Below are positions 1 through 5,775 of a DNA stretch of 26,368 bases, piece after piece. Source of the stretch: a virus. Below the pieces are notes generated by a model that saw nothing but the letters and a program-made list of their open reading frames with translations, searched no databases and was not told where the DNA came from. How positions within the stretch are numbered: position 1 is the stretch's first letter; every line of letters begins with the position of its first letter. A program made the position numbers and the translations under genes. The stretch covers positions 1-26,368 of IMG/VR virus record IMGVR_UViG_3300029319_000420, one strand, 5' to 3'.

Positions 1-56
1 TTACCAACTATGGTACTAGTCCAAACTACTAATTGATTAAAGTGTTTATTTTTCAT
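1..56 (-). CDS. small early gene, 5' end only (cut by window edge)
   Basis: Reading the minus strand, an ATG at 56-54 opens a frame of 18 codons that runs off the left edge (starts MKNKHFNQLVVW). An AAAGGA ribosome-binding site lies about 6 bases before the ATG, which supports the start. It continues the line of small minus-strand genes to its right and shares with the next one a similar untranslated leader. No family can be named from 18 residues. Confidence 0.5.
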   Translation of the reverse strand, partial: MKNKHFNQLVVWTSTIVG

Positions 57-80
57 TGTTTTATTCCTTTTCTTTCTTAT

Positions 81-110
81 TATACGCTTAGGTGTTTTAA
101 AAGTTCCCAA
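81..110 (-). repeat. leader repeat copy 1, upstream of the left-edge gene
   Basis: Thirty bases ahead of the left-edge minus-strand gene match 363-392 at about 23 of 30 positions. On the minus strand both copies read an A/T-rich block followed by CGTATAA; this copy has a perfect TATAAT. The most likely role is a repeated promoter or leader for the small early genes. A well-placed -35 box is not convincing (TTGGGA lies 20 bases upstream of TATAAT), so the promoter reading is tentative. Confidence 0.35.
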
Positions 111-335
111 TTAAATTTTATTACCTACAAAATCTATTAATTCCTCAAGTGTAAATTCATCGGTTTCGTCCATATTTGGCAATCCATAACGCCCATCAAC
201 TACTGCCCCAAGATGTACTTCAAACGCTAAAGAGTTTCCACAATCTAAAAATTCATTAAATTCACTTGTTAAAAATGCTCTGATTACCTTTTTTACTTTT
301 GCTTTGCCTAGTCCTTTTAAAATTAATTCTCTCAT
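111..335 (-). CDS. hypothetical small acidic early protein (74 aa)
   Basis: An open frame of 74 codons on the minus strand with a GGAAA ribosome-binding site about 7 bases before its ATG. The N-terminal third is basic (KGLGKAKVKKVIR) and the rest is acidic, ending in a predicted helix (TLEELIDFVG). No family is recognised. It sits between two other small minus-strand genes and is probably co-transcribed with them from the divergent promoter near 1110-1137, possibly boosted by the local leader repeat. Small host-takeover proteins of lytic phages commonly occupy such positions, but that role is only inferred from location. Confidence 0.6.
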   Translation of the reverse strand: MRELILKGLGKAKVKKVIRAFLTSEFNEFLDCGNSLAFEVHLGAVVDGRYGLPNMDETDEFTLEELIDFVGNKI

Positions 336-362
336 TTTATTATTTCCTTTCTTTTGTATAGT

Positions 363-392
363 TATACGATTAAGTTTTTAAAAAGTTTCAAG
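363..392 (-). repeat. leader repeat copy 2, upstream of the 74-aa gene
   Basis: Partner of the repeat at 81-110 (about 23 of 30 bases shared). It overlaps the last codons of the 52-aa gene and lies just before the 74-aa gene on the minus strand. It reads TTGAAA, 19 bases, TATAAC, which would be a stretched sigma70-like promoter. Confidence 0.35.
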
Positions 393-536
393 TTTTTTTG
401 TTTTCTCTTCATCTTTTACAAAGTAACCAGCCTCAACAAAACTATTAACCCAACGACCAATAGAACCTTCAAGCTGTAACCATGCTCCAGAATTAAAAAG
501 TTCAAGAGCTTTTTTTGCGTCTGATTGTAAAGACAT
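378..536 (-). CDS. hypothetical small early protein (52 aa)
   Basis: A 52-codon minus-strand frame whose ATG (536-534) directly abuts the stop codon of the 174-aa gene (TAA then ATG), so the two are translationally coupled. The upstream GAGGG within the end of the previous gene can serve as ribosome-binding site. The protein is amphipathic with a Trp-containing helix near residues 15-30 and a Lys/Glu-rich tail. No family is recognised. Tight coupling to a conserved neighbour is the main argument that the frame is real. Confidence 0.6.
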   Translation of the reverse strand: MSLQSDAKKALELFNSGAWLQLEGSIGRWVNSFVEAGYFVKDEEKTKKLETF

Positions 537-1061
537 TTAACCCTCCCTCTTTTCTAGTGCAACTTTTGTAACATTGTTAAGCCTCTTCTCTTTTTCTTCT
601 GTGCTTAACTGGTCCCAATCATCCGGAAAATGTAAGCCAGGCACTTTCTCGTAAAATCTTTTTTGAAATTTTACTTTTGCCTCCTTGTCATTCTCAGATA
701 ATATTCCAAACATAGCTGACGCAAGACCCACCATTTTGAGCTGGTCCGGTGCTTTAGGCTCTTTATAATCTTTACCTCCGAGCTTTTGCTTAACTATCTC
801 CAGGCACTTATTAAAGCCTTCTGTATCGTATCTGCTGTTTTTGTCTCCTCCATCAATCCAGTTTAAATGTTTACCAGTAGTTGGTCCCCAGTAGTTTTCT
901 TTAACTACAAGCTGATGGCCTGGAGCCTTAAACGCAACAATAGTTTGGTAAGATTTATAATAAACAATACCTAAATCATCCTTCCATTGACTTGCGTGTC
1001 TCTTCTTGTAACTCTCTGATGTATTGTGAGAGTAGTTTCCATAAGTACCAACATATTCCAT
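537..1061 (-). CDS. conserved phage protein, DUF8033-like (174 aa)
   Basis: The start is taken at 1061 rather than the in-frame ATG at 1091, because AGGAGG lies exactly 5 bases before 1061 while nothing resembling a ribosome-binding site precedes 1091. The N-terminal half carries a pattern I associate with a conserved phage/bacterial family of unknown function (DUF8033 from memory): GNYS near the start, VYYKSYQTIVAF, then ENYWGPTTGKHLNWIDGG around residues 56-72. The C-terminal half is charged and helical (residues about 115-170). It is the first gene of the leftward operon and therefore the first product under the divergent promoter. Function is unknown; the family name should be treated as a recollection, not a search result. 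Confidence 0.7.
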   Translation of the reverse strand: MEYVGTYGNYSHNTSESYKKRHASQWKDDLGIVYYKSYQTIVAFKAPGHQLVVKENYWGPTTGKHLNWIDGGDKNSRYDTEGFNKCLEIVKQKLGGKDYKEPKAPDQLKMVGLASAMFGILSENDKEAKVKFQKRFYEKVPGLHFPDDWDQLSTEEKEKRLNNVTKVALEKREG

Positions 1062-1094
1062 ATTATCCTCCTTGGTTAAGTTCTTGGACATAAA

Positions 1095-1110
1095 TTGTAC
1101 ATATATACAA
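1095..1110. promoter_or_regulatory. candidate operator, 16-bp imperfect palindrome
   Basis: TTGTACATATATACAA is palindromic except for one base pair (consensus half-site TTGTAYAT). It lies between the divergent genes, just downstream of the leftward -10 and over the -35 of the weaker rightward promoter, so a dimer bound here could block both. The adjacent RHH-type repressor gene is the obvious candidate for the binding protein. Inference from position and symmetry. Confidence 0.5.
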
Positions 1111-1122
1111 AATATATATATT
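1095..1122 (+). promoter_or_regulatory. candidate rightward promoter for the RHH operon
   Basis: TTGTAC (1095-1100), 16 bases, TATATT (1117-1122) gives a plausible sigma70-like promoter for the gene at 1170, with its -35 inside the palindromic operator. The region is nearly all A/T, so chance -10 boxes are frequent and the exact position is uncertain. Confidence 0.3.
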
Positions 1123-1137
1123 AGATATATTTGTCAA
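1109..1137 (-). promoter_or_regulatory. candidate leftward early promoter
   Basis: On the minus strand a perfect TTGACA (1137-1132) is followed after 17 bases by TATTTT (1114-1109). Spacing and the exact -35 box make this the best sigma70-like promoter in the window; it would drive the four leftward genes. The candidate operator begins immediately downstream. Confidence 0.5.
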
Positions 1138-1169
1138 TACATAAAATAAAAAAAATAATGGAGTAAATT

Positions 1170-1376
1170 ATGGACAAGTTAATCCCTATATATTTAAAGA
1201 TAAAACCCAAATTAAAAGAGAAGTTACAAGCCCAGGCCAGAACCGAGAGGATAAGCATGGCCTCTTTAATCTCTGAGATGCTGGAGATGGGCCTGGAAAT
1301 TAGGCCTAAAATAAGGCAAGACCGATTAGACAAGTTTGTTAATGCTGCGAGAGGATATAGTAATGCCAAGAGATAA
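1170..1376 (+). CDS. ribbon-helix-helix transcriptional repressor (68 aa)
   Basis: A 68-residue protein with the Arc/MetJ/CopG layout: a short beta strand (residues 4-11, IPIYLKIK), a charged first helix (13-27), a turn, a second helix (30-42, MASLISEMLEMGL), then a basic tail. Such proteins dimerise through the strand, which inserts into the major groove of a short palindrome. GGAG lies 6 bases before the ATG. It is the first rightward gene next to a divergent promoter region carrying a near-perfect palindrome, so it probably represses itself and the leftward early operon. The family assignment rests on length and pattern; a toxin-antitoxin antitoxin is less likely because no toxin-like partner gene follows. 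Confidence 0.65.
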   Translation: MDKLIPIYLKIKPKLKEKLQAQARTERISMASLISEMLEMGLEIRPKIRQDRLDKFVNAARGYSNAKR

Positions 1377-1614
1377 GGACCCAACAGACCCAGCTCACTA
1401 TAATAATTTAGCAATCCAGCCAAGGGACTATATAACCAAAAACAAGCTAGGATATAATGAAGGTAACATAATTAAATATATTTCCAGATGGCAGTCTAAA
1501 GGTGGATTGACCGATTTAAAAAAAGCTAAAAATTATATTGATTATTTAATAAACCTGGTAGAAGGACACAACCGGCCAAAGGTCGTAAAGCTGAAACCAG
1601 ATGACAAAAAATAA
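1363..1614 (+). CDS. DUF3310 family phage protein (83 aa)
   Basis: Start at 1363 is chosen because GAGGA lies 7 bases upstream; the in-frame TTG (1336) and ATG (1342) have nothing comparable. The protein shows the DUF3310 pattern: HYNN at 12-15, IQPRDYI at 18-24, then EGNIIKYISRWQSKGGL at 33-49 and DLKKAKNYIDYLI at 51-63. The family is widespread in phages, and a DUF3310 region is reported in T7 gp1.7, a nucleotide kinase; whether this short stand-alone version has enzymatic activity is unknown. It overlaps the RHH gene by 14 bases and the next gene by 14 bases, placing it in one rightward operon with a replication protein, consistent with a role in nucleotide metabolism. Confidence 0.8.
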   Translation: MPRDKDPTDPAHYNNLAIQPRDYITKNKLGYNEGNIIKYISRWQSKGGLTDLKKAKNYIDYLINLVEGHNRPKVVKLKPDDKK

Positions 1615-2437
1615 ACCAAGCTATGGCAAGGGCAAGACCCCAGGGCATTTTTGCGTAATACCACAACGAGCTGTAATTGACCCAAGGTTTAAAAAACACA
1701 GCTCAGTTTTTCGTGTGCTCTGTGCCATTGGTAACTATACATCAAGGCAAGGTGTAGCCTGGCCGAACCAACGAACCCTGGCCAGAGATTTGTCTATAAC
1801 TCAACCAACTATTTCAAGACATATTAAAAAGCTAATTGAATTCGGTTATATAAGATATGCCAGAAAACATCCAGGATTGAAGGGCCTAAAGTATTTTATG
1901 GTATTTGACCCAAGTATTACCGAAGATGACGCAAAGGCCATAGCTACCGAAAAGGACCGGAGCTTTACAGAAAAGCCAGATATATTCAAAGGACCAAAGG
2001 GCATTGTGCATAAAGATATTCACAGAGTGAATAAGTCTATAACTAAGAATAATTCTAATATGGGCTCTAGTGCATACAAAGATATTCATTCAGATGTATC
2101 AGTAACACAACAACAGAACAATATATATTCTTATAAAGCTAAAATGCTATGTAATGAGTTTGTAAGAATTACCGAACAGATATTTGGGACATTGGTCCAG
2201 TACAATATTGATGAGATGAAATTAGTTGAGGAATGGTTACAGCAAGGATTAAATGAGCAGTACGCAGTTAAAAGAATAAAAGAAATCCTGGAATGGAGGA
2301 AGGCCAACCGGTACGATTGCCCTAAAAGAATAGTATTTTATAAGGATATTCTCATGCGAAAGCCCAAGCCCAGGAATAATAAGGAGCTAGTAGAGGCCAT
2401 TCTAAAAAAGACAACACGCAGCCTTAAAATTAAATGA
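1601..2437 (+). CDS. winged-helix replication initiator-like protein (278 aa)
   Basis: The N-terminal 100 residues form a helix-turn-helix of the HTH_36 / lambda O type: a leading helix (36-46, FRVLCAIGNYT), the WPNQRTLARDL helix (54-64), the recognition helix (66-80, ITQPTISRHIKKLIE) and a wing (82-100). This arrangement is common in phage replication-origin binding proteins and in DnaD-like primosomal proteins. A polar linker (about 110-180) leads to a C-terminal helical domain (about 185-278). The gene overlaps the DUF3310 gene by 14 bases, so it is translationally coupled, and is followed by a gene-free stretch that could be its binding site. A plain transcriptional regulator is the alternative. 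Confidence 0.65.
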   Translation: MTKNKPSYGKGKTPGHFCVIPQRAVIDPRFKKHSSVFRVLCAIGNYTSRQGVAWPNQRTLARDLSITQPTISRHIKKLIEFGYIRYARKHPGLKGLKYFMVFDPSITEDDAKAIATEKDRSFTEKPDIFKGPKGIVHKDIHRVNKSITKNNSNMGSSAYKDIHSDVSVTQQQNNIYSYKAKMLCNEFVRITEQIFGTLVQYNIDEMKLVEEWLQQGLNEQYAVKRIKEILEWRKANRYDCPKRIVFYKDILMRKPKPRNNKELVEAILKKTTRSLKIK

Positions 2438-2499
2438 TATATAAATTGTAAAGGAACCTTCACACAAAATAACTAGAATAAATCGCAGAACAAAAAGCG

Positions 2500-2542
2500 A
2501 ACATATCCCCCCCCACGCAGCAGTATATATAGGGGGGGTGTT
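2500..2542. other. C-run / G-run hairpin in the gap after the initiator gene
   Basis: Eight Cs (2507-2514) face seven Gs (2532-2538); flanking AACA (2500-2503) and TGTT (2539-2542) extend the stem past a three-base bulge. The 17-18-base loop contains TATATATA. A T-run follows at 2549-2555. The structure could be a rho-independent terminator for the repressor/replication operon, although the T-run starts about 7 bases late, or part of a replication origin beside the initiator gene. Uninterrupted C and G runs are exceptional in this AT-rich DNA. Confidence 0.5.
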
Positions 2543-2553
2543 ACACAATTTTT

Positions 2554-2582
2554 TTGCAGTTTTTTCTCAAATCAGTTATAAC
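2554..2582 (+). promoter_or_regulatory. candidate promoter for the packaging/virion operon
   Basis: TTGCAG (2554-2559), exactly 17 bases, TATAAC (2577-2582). It follows the hairpin and precedes the 95-aa gene and terminase genes, where a late-region promoter would be expected. The -35 matches consensus only at three positions. The remaining stretch to 2660 holds short palindromes (TACCGGTA at 2588-2595, CCTAGG near 2624) but no convincing gene. Confidence 0.35.
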
Positions 2583-2669
2583 GAATATACCGGTACGAAA
2601 CATGAACATGGGTTCGGTTCTCATCCTAGGCTAGTCAATCGGACCCTCGTACCTGGAGAAAGGAAATAT

Positions 2670-2957
2670 ATGAGTGGACCAACACATAGCAATCGGAACT
2701 TTCAAGTTATGCGTTCTGTGAATATTACAGAAGGTAAATACATTATAGAAGTTTGGAGTGCATCTAACTTTAATAAGGACAAGGGGACCAGAGAAGAAGT
2801 CCCAGGAGCAATAGATATTAAGGTTTATAAGAAAGACGAGAACAAAGAATACAACAAAGGCGAGGCTGTGTTTTTTGTAAGGGCTTTTGAGAACCAAGGT
2901 AAACCTAAAGCTCCGAGTTACCAAACACAAGGTGCTCTAAGTGATGACGACTTCTAA
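2670..2957 (+). CDS. small beta-rich protein with acidic DDDF tail (95 aa)
   Basis: The frame is open from 2538, but AGGA lies 6 bases before the ATG at 2670 and the upstream part reads through the G-run hairpin and a promoter-like sequence, so the 95-residue form is preferred. Predicted strands fill residues 9-30, 46-55 and 64-73; charged loops lie between them. The last residues, LSDDDF, form an acidic tip ending in phenylalanine. Single-stranded-DNA-binding proteins (T7 gp2.5, bacterial SSB) end in acidic tails with a terminal Phe, so an SSB-like role is possible, but 95 residues is short for an OB fold with tail and no aromatic-rich binding face is obvious. The gene overlaps the small terminase gene by 14 bases. 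Confidence 0.55.
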   Translation: MSGPTHSNRNFQVMRSVNITEGKYIIEVWSASNFNKDKGTREEVPGAIDIKVYKKDENKEYNKGEAVFFVRAFENQGKPKAPSYQTQGALSDDDF

Positions 2958-3450
2958 GTCAAAGCGAATAGTTAAACCTCCTTTGGACCGGTTCGGAGGG
3001 GTCCGAGTAGTTCAGAGGAGGATTAAGAAATCAGAAGTGATTGAGCACAATAAAGAAAATGTTGCTCAAGAATTGATAGATATAGCAACAGCCAATATTG
3101 ACGATATTATGTCCTGGGATGAAACTGGGAATGTCAGCATCAAAGATGTAAATAGTATTTCTAAATCAGCAATCAAAGCAATCAAGAAGATAAAAGTTAC
3201 TCCGACAAAAATGGGGCCACAGCTAGAAGTGGAGCTACACGATAAGGTTGGAGTGTTAAGAGTATTAGCCAAGGCATCTGGATTATTAGAACAGCAAGAA
3301 GATATGGATAGACCATCTGTTGTTGGAATAGTGATGCAAGGACCAGAGCCGAAACCAATAATTGACATGGAGGCAGATGAGCAAAGCGAGGTACATAAGC
3401 CATCCGGAGATAGACCGGATACAAGTACAAATGCTGAAAAAACAAATTAG
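2944..3450 (+). CDS. terS: terminase small subunit-like protein (168 aa)
   Basis: The central region (residues about 38-117) carries the pattern of the C-terminal part of Terminase_2-type small subunits: a helix with NIDDIMSWDETG at 51-62, then AIKAIKKIKVTPT, GPQLEVELHDK at 91-101 and LRVLAKASGLL at 105-115. In that family this segment forms oligomerisation and large-subunit contacts. The usual N-terminal helix-turn-helix that recognises the packaging site is missing; the first 35 residues are basic and disordered instead. A separate HTH-like peptide gene follows directly. ATG at 2944 is preferred to GTG at 2941. Position two genes before the large subunit supports the call. Confidence 0.75.
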   Translation: MTTSKSKRIVKPPLDRFGGVRVVQRRIKKSEVIEHNKENVAQELIDIATANIDDIMSWDETGNVSIKDVNSISKSAIKAIKKIKVTPTKMGPQLEVELHDKVGVLRVLAKASGLLEQQEDMDRPSVVGIVMQGPEPKPIIDMEADEQSEVHKPSGDRPDTSTNAEKTN

Positions 3451-3589
3451 TGATAGTGAGGCAGCTAGGATTTGTGGTTTACCACTAAATGAATATAAGA
3501 GTATTGTATTAGGTAAAAAAAAATATGATGGCGATAGAATTGCTAGTATGGTACTTACAATAGAAAGCATAGTGAATGGCGAAAGCTAA
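3431..3589 (+). CDS. small HTH-like peptide before the large terminase (52 aa)
   Basis: Residues 5-40 look like a helix-turn-helix (ISDSEAARICGLPLNEYKSIV, with an AA.ICGLPLNEY turn), followed by a helix ending in ESIVNG. The start is uncertain: ATG at 3431 begins right at the first helix but has no good ribosome-binding site; ATG at 3377 has GGAGG only 3 bases away and would add 18 residues read out of frame with the terS tail. The gene overlaps terS by 20 bases and the next gene by 14. It may provide the DNA-binding part absent from the TerS protein; a stand-alone regulator is the alternative. Confidence 0.55.
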   Translation: MLKKQISDSEAARICGLPLNEYKSIVLGKKKYDGDRIASMVLTIESIVNGES

Positions 3590-3719
3590 AGGATTATTAA
3601 ACAAAGTTGCACACGAACCTATATTCCATAAGACATCAATCGGAAGGAACCCTAGCCTAGCAAAAATGAACAAAGCAAAACGAAAAAATTTTAAGAAATA
3701 CCGAGGCCAGGGTAAATGA
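3576..3719 (+). CDS. small basic conserved peptide upstream of large terminase (47 aa)
   Basis: A 47-codon frame, nearly a third Lys/Arg, with KTSIGRNPSLAKMNKAKRK in the middle and YRGQGK at the end. From memory, short basic proteins with a KTSIG...KYRGQG pattern precede terminase genes in many environmental podoviruses; the function is unknown. Its stop overlaps the terL start as ATGA (3716-3719), so terL is translated by coupling to it; it overlaps the HTH peptide gene upstream by 14 bases. DNA binding during packaging is a reasonable guess from charge and place. Confidence 0.7.
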   Translation: MAKAKGLLNKVAHEPIFHKTSIGRNPSLAKMNKAKRKNFKKYRGQGK

Positions 3720-5230
3720 GTATTGCAGATTTAAAATTAGATTTCAGTACATCTCCTACTGTCTGGAAGTTTCTCAAAGATAAATCATTTGTCAGAGGCC
3801 TCATGGGCCCAGTTGGAAGTGGTAAATCGTATGCGTGTGCTGCTGAGATAATGTTGAAAGCAGTATCGCAAGTGCCTTCTCCAAAAGATGGTATCAAGTA
3901 TAGTAGGTTTGTTGTTGTCAGAAACTCTTATCCGGAACTTAGAACAACGACTATAAAAACCTGGCAAGAGTTATTTCCAGAAAATGTATGGGGTCCTTTT
4001 AGATGGAGCCCACCACTTACACATCACATAAAATTACCATCAAGAGACAATGCACCAGGTGTGGACTGCGAGGTTATCTTTCTGGCCCTTGACCAGCCAA
4101 AAGATGTTAGGAAACTATTGTCCATGGAACTTACTGGGGCTTGGGTAAACGAGGCCAGAGAATTACCTAAAGCAGTTATTGATGGTCTAACGCATAGAGT
4201 GGGTCGTTACCCAACCCTATCGGATGGTGGAGCAAAACCATGGAGAGGTATCATTATGGATACGAACCCTATGGATGATGACCATTGGTGGTATAGACTT
4301 GCAGAAAAAGAAAAGATGAAAGGTAAGTTTGCCTGGAAATTTTTTAAACAACCAGGTGCAGTAGAAGAATACACAAAAGAAGATTTACCAGAAAATCCAG
4401 AGGCTAATGGTTTTGTTATGGCAGCAAACAAATGGTGGCTTACAAATCCTAATACAGAAAATAAAAAAAATTTACCAAATGGTTATTACGAACAAACATT
4501 GTTAGGTAAGAACCTAGACTGGATAAGATGTTATGCTCAAGGCCTATACACTTATGTTCAAGAAGGTAAGCCAGTAATATCTGAATATGACGACAACATG
4601 ATGGCAACAGATTTTATAGAGCCGGATATAAGTTTACCTATACAAGTTGGAGTGGACTTTGGTTTGACACCAGCAGCTATATTCGGTCAAAGATTAAAAA
4701 ATGGTAGATGGGTTATTCTACATGAGTTAGTTACATTTGATATGGGTCTTGAAAGATTTGGTACTATGCTCAAAGGAGAGTTGGCCAGTAAGTTTCCTAA
4801 GTACGAGGTGTTAGTACATGGAGACCCAGCCGGACAAAAACGAGATGAGATATACGAAGTAACTGCATTTGACCATCTAAGGTCTATTGGATTGACTGCT
4901 AGACCAACTGCATCAAATGATTTTAGGATAAGACGAGAGGCCGGAGCTATGCCTATGAACAGATTGATAGAAGGTAAACCTGGTTTACTTGTAGATAAGA
5001 GATGTCAGAGATTAAGAAAGTCATTGTCTGGTGGTTATCATTTTAGAAGAGTACAAATATCTGGAGGAGAAAGATACAAGGACCAACCAAACAAAAATGA
5101 ACACTCTCATGTCGGAGATGCTTTTATGTATCTTATGTTAGGTGGAGGAGAACATAGAACTCTTACAAGAGGACATAATCCTAAATTTAAAATGGCAAGA
5201 GCAAAAACAGATTTTAATATTTTTGAATGA
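3716..5230 (+). CDS. terL: terminase large subunit (504 aa)
   Basis: The packaging motor: an N-terminal ATPase that pumps DNA into the prohead and a C-terminal RNase H-fold nuclease that cuts concatemers. Walker A is GPVGSGKS at 31-38. The Walker B region is GAWVNEARE at 141-149, with the catalytic glutamate at 146 and Asn in place of the usual Asp before it. The coupling motif is MDTNP at 181-185. Nuclease acidic residues are D314 in VGVDFG, D370 in HGDPAG and D468 in SHVGDAF. Length and motifs are complete. The start overlaps the upstream stop as ATGA and the stop overlaps the next start as ATGA, so it sits in a translationally coupled chain with TerS, the nuclease and the GNAT protein. Confidence 0.97.
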   Translation: MSIADLKLDFSTSPTVWKFLKDKSFVRGLMGPVGSGKSYACAAEIMLKAVSQVPSPKDGIKYSRFVVVRNSYPELRTTTIKTWQELFPENVWGPFRWSPPLTHHIKLPSRDNAPGVDCEVIFLALDQPKDVRKLLSMELTGAWVNEARELPKAVIDGLTHRVGRYPTLSDGGAKPWRGIIMDTNPMDDDHWWYRLAEKEKMKGKFAWKFFKQPGAVEEYTKEDLPENPEANGFVMAANKWWLTNPNTENKKNLPNGYYEQTLLGKNLDWIRCYAQGLYTYVQEGKPVISEYDDNMMATDFIEPDISLPIQVGVDFGLTPAAIFGQRLKNGRWVILHELVTFDMGLERFGTMLKGELASKFPKYEVLVHGDPAGQKRDEIYEVTAFDHLRSIGLTARPTASNDFRIRREAGAMPMNRLIEGKPGLLVDKRCQRLRKSLSGGYHFRRVQISGGERYKDQPNKNEHSHVGDAFMYLMLGGGEHRTLTRGHNPKFKMARAKTDFNIFE

Positions 5231-5334
5231 CATTTGAAACTGGTATAGGTATGCTTGTTGTAGGATTGATTGCAATATTCATAGGTGCGATTATTGCATA
5301 TTACATAATTAACAAGGTTCAAGACGATGAGTAA
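5227..5334 (+). CDS. single-helix membrane peptide (35 aa)
   Basis: A 35-codon frame starting as ATGA on the terL stop and ending 8 bases inside the nuclease gene. Residues 7-29 form one strongly hydrophobic segment (MLVVGLIAIFIGAIIAYYII), followed by a short polar tail (NKVQDDE). Membrane location is clear from composition. Such tiny one-helix proteins can be holin-like or membrane-targeting accessory proteins; the sequence does not decide. The fit between two certain genes with overlapping start and stop supports expression. Confidence 0.7.
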   Translation: MTFETGIGMLVVGLIAIFIGAIIAYYIINKVQDDE

Positions 5335-5647
5335 TACTTCAAAAAGAAAAGGGACCAGGGTTGAAAATAAAATAGTGAAACTATTTGAGAACCTTGGTAT
5401 AAAGGCAAGACGACAACCAATGTCTGGTAGCCTTCAAGACTTTCCACACGATGTTAAGGTAGAACTACTTGGTGGTCTGCACATTGAGGTCAAAGCTAGA
5501 AAAAATGGAAAAGGATTTGCTACAATTAAAAAGTGGAAGGGCTCTGCCGATTTGCTTATCATGGTTGAAGATTACGATGAGCCAGGTGTTTATATTGATT
5601 GGAGACTATGGAAACAGATAGCCAAGATACTAAAAGACAATGGTTAG
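5327..5647 (+). CDS. Hjc-like Holliday junction resolvase / PD-(D/E)XK nuclease (106 aa)
   Basis: The pattern follows the archaeal Hjc-like endonuclease family: KGTRVENKIVKLFENLG with E13, RRQPMSGSL with the conserved S33-G34-S35, acidic D42, then the metal-binding E54-V-K56 in HIEVKARKNGKGF, and a C-terminal ADLLIMVEDYDEPGVYI strand. All expected catalytic residues are present in a compact 106-residue protein. The likely role is resolving branched replication or recombination intermediates so that DNA can be packaged, or trimming DNA for the terminase. It lies between the large terminase and the gp13-like gene and overlaps both small neighbours, indicating coupling to packaging genes rather than to replication genes. 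Confidence 0.75.
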   Translation: MSNTSKRKGTRVENKIVKLFENLGIKARRQPMSGSLQDFPHDVKVELLGGLHIEVKARKNGKGFATIKKWKGSADLLIMVEDYDEPGVYIDWRLWKQIAKILKDNG

Positions 5648-5775
5648 TTAGAGTTTGGTACAAAGGAGATATGGAACTAAGAAAAGAGTTTACCATAAGA
5701 GCAACTGAAAAAAGATTACAAAACTTTATTGTACCAAAAAAATACAGAGCTACTTATGAGATTAGCAACACTTGA
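5608..5775 (+). CDS. hypothetical small basic protein overlapping both neighbours (55 aa)
   Basis: A 55-codon frame nested over the end of the nuclease gene (40 bases) and the start of the GNAT gene (20 bases). Residues 11-30 read as a beta hairpin (RQWLVRVWYKGDMELRKEFTI) and the rest as a basic helix plus a final strand. The only sequence not covered by other genes is about 108 bases, which are otherwise unexplained. GGAG is 3 bases from this ATG; a shorter version could begin at 5671 behind AAAGGAG. No family is recognised. Confidence 0.5.
   Translation: METDSQDTKRQWLVRVWYKGDMELRKEFTIRATEKRLQNFIVPKKYRATYEISNT

Noticed and set aside
1062-1091. Longer start of the leftward 174-aa protein at ATG 1091
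   Set aside because: No ribosome-binding site; AGGAGG is 5 bases before the ATG at 1061 and would be inside the coding region of the longer form.
1101-1130. TA-rich tract as a replication origin
   Set aside because: Short and explained by the divergent promoter and operator; no iterated repeats are present.
1121-1423. 100-aa minus-strand frame rich in Leu/Ile opposite the RHH gene
   Set aside because: Shadow of the RHH and DUF3310 genes; covers the divergent promoter and has no ribosome-binding site.
2600-2660. tRNA-like text (GGTTCGG, CCTAGGCTAG)
   Set aside because: No cloverleaf can be drawn; acceptor and anticodon arms are missing.
2538-2669. N-terminal extension of the 95-aa protein from GTG at 2538
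   Set aside because: The GTG lies in the G-run hairpin, the extension covers a promoter-like sequence and does not read like the rest of the protein, while a good AGGA stands before ATG 2670.
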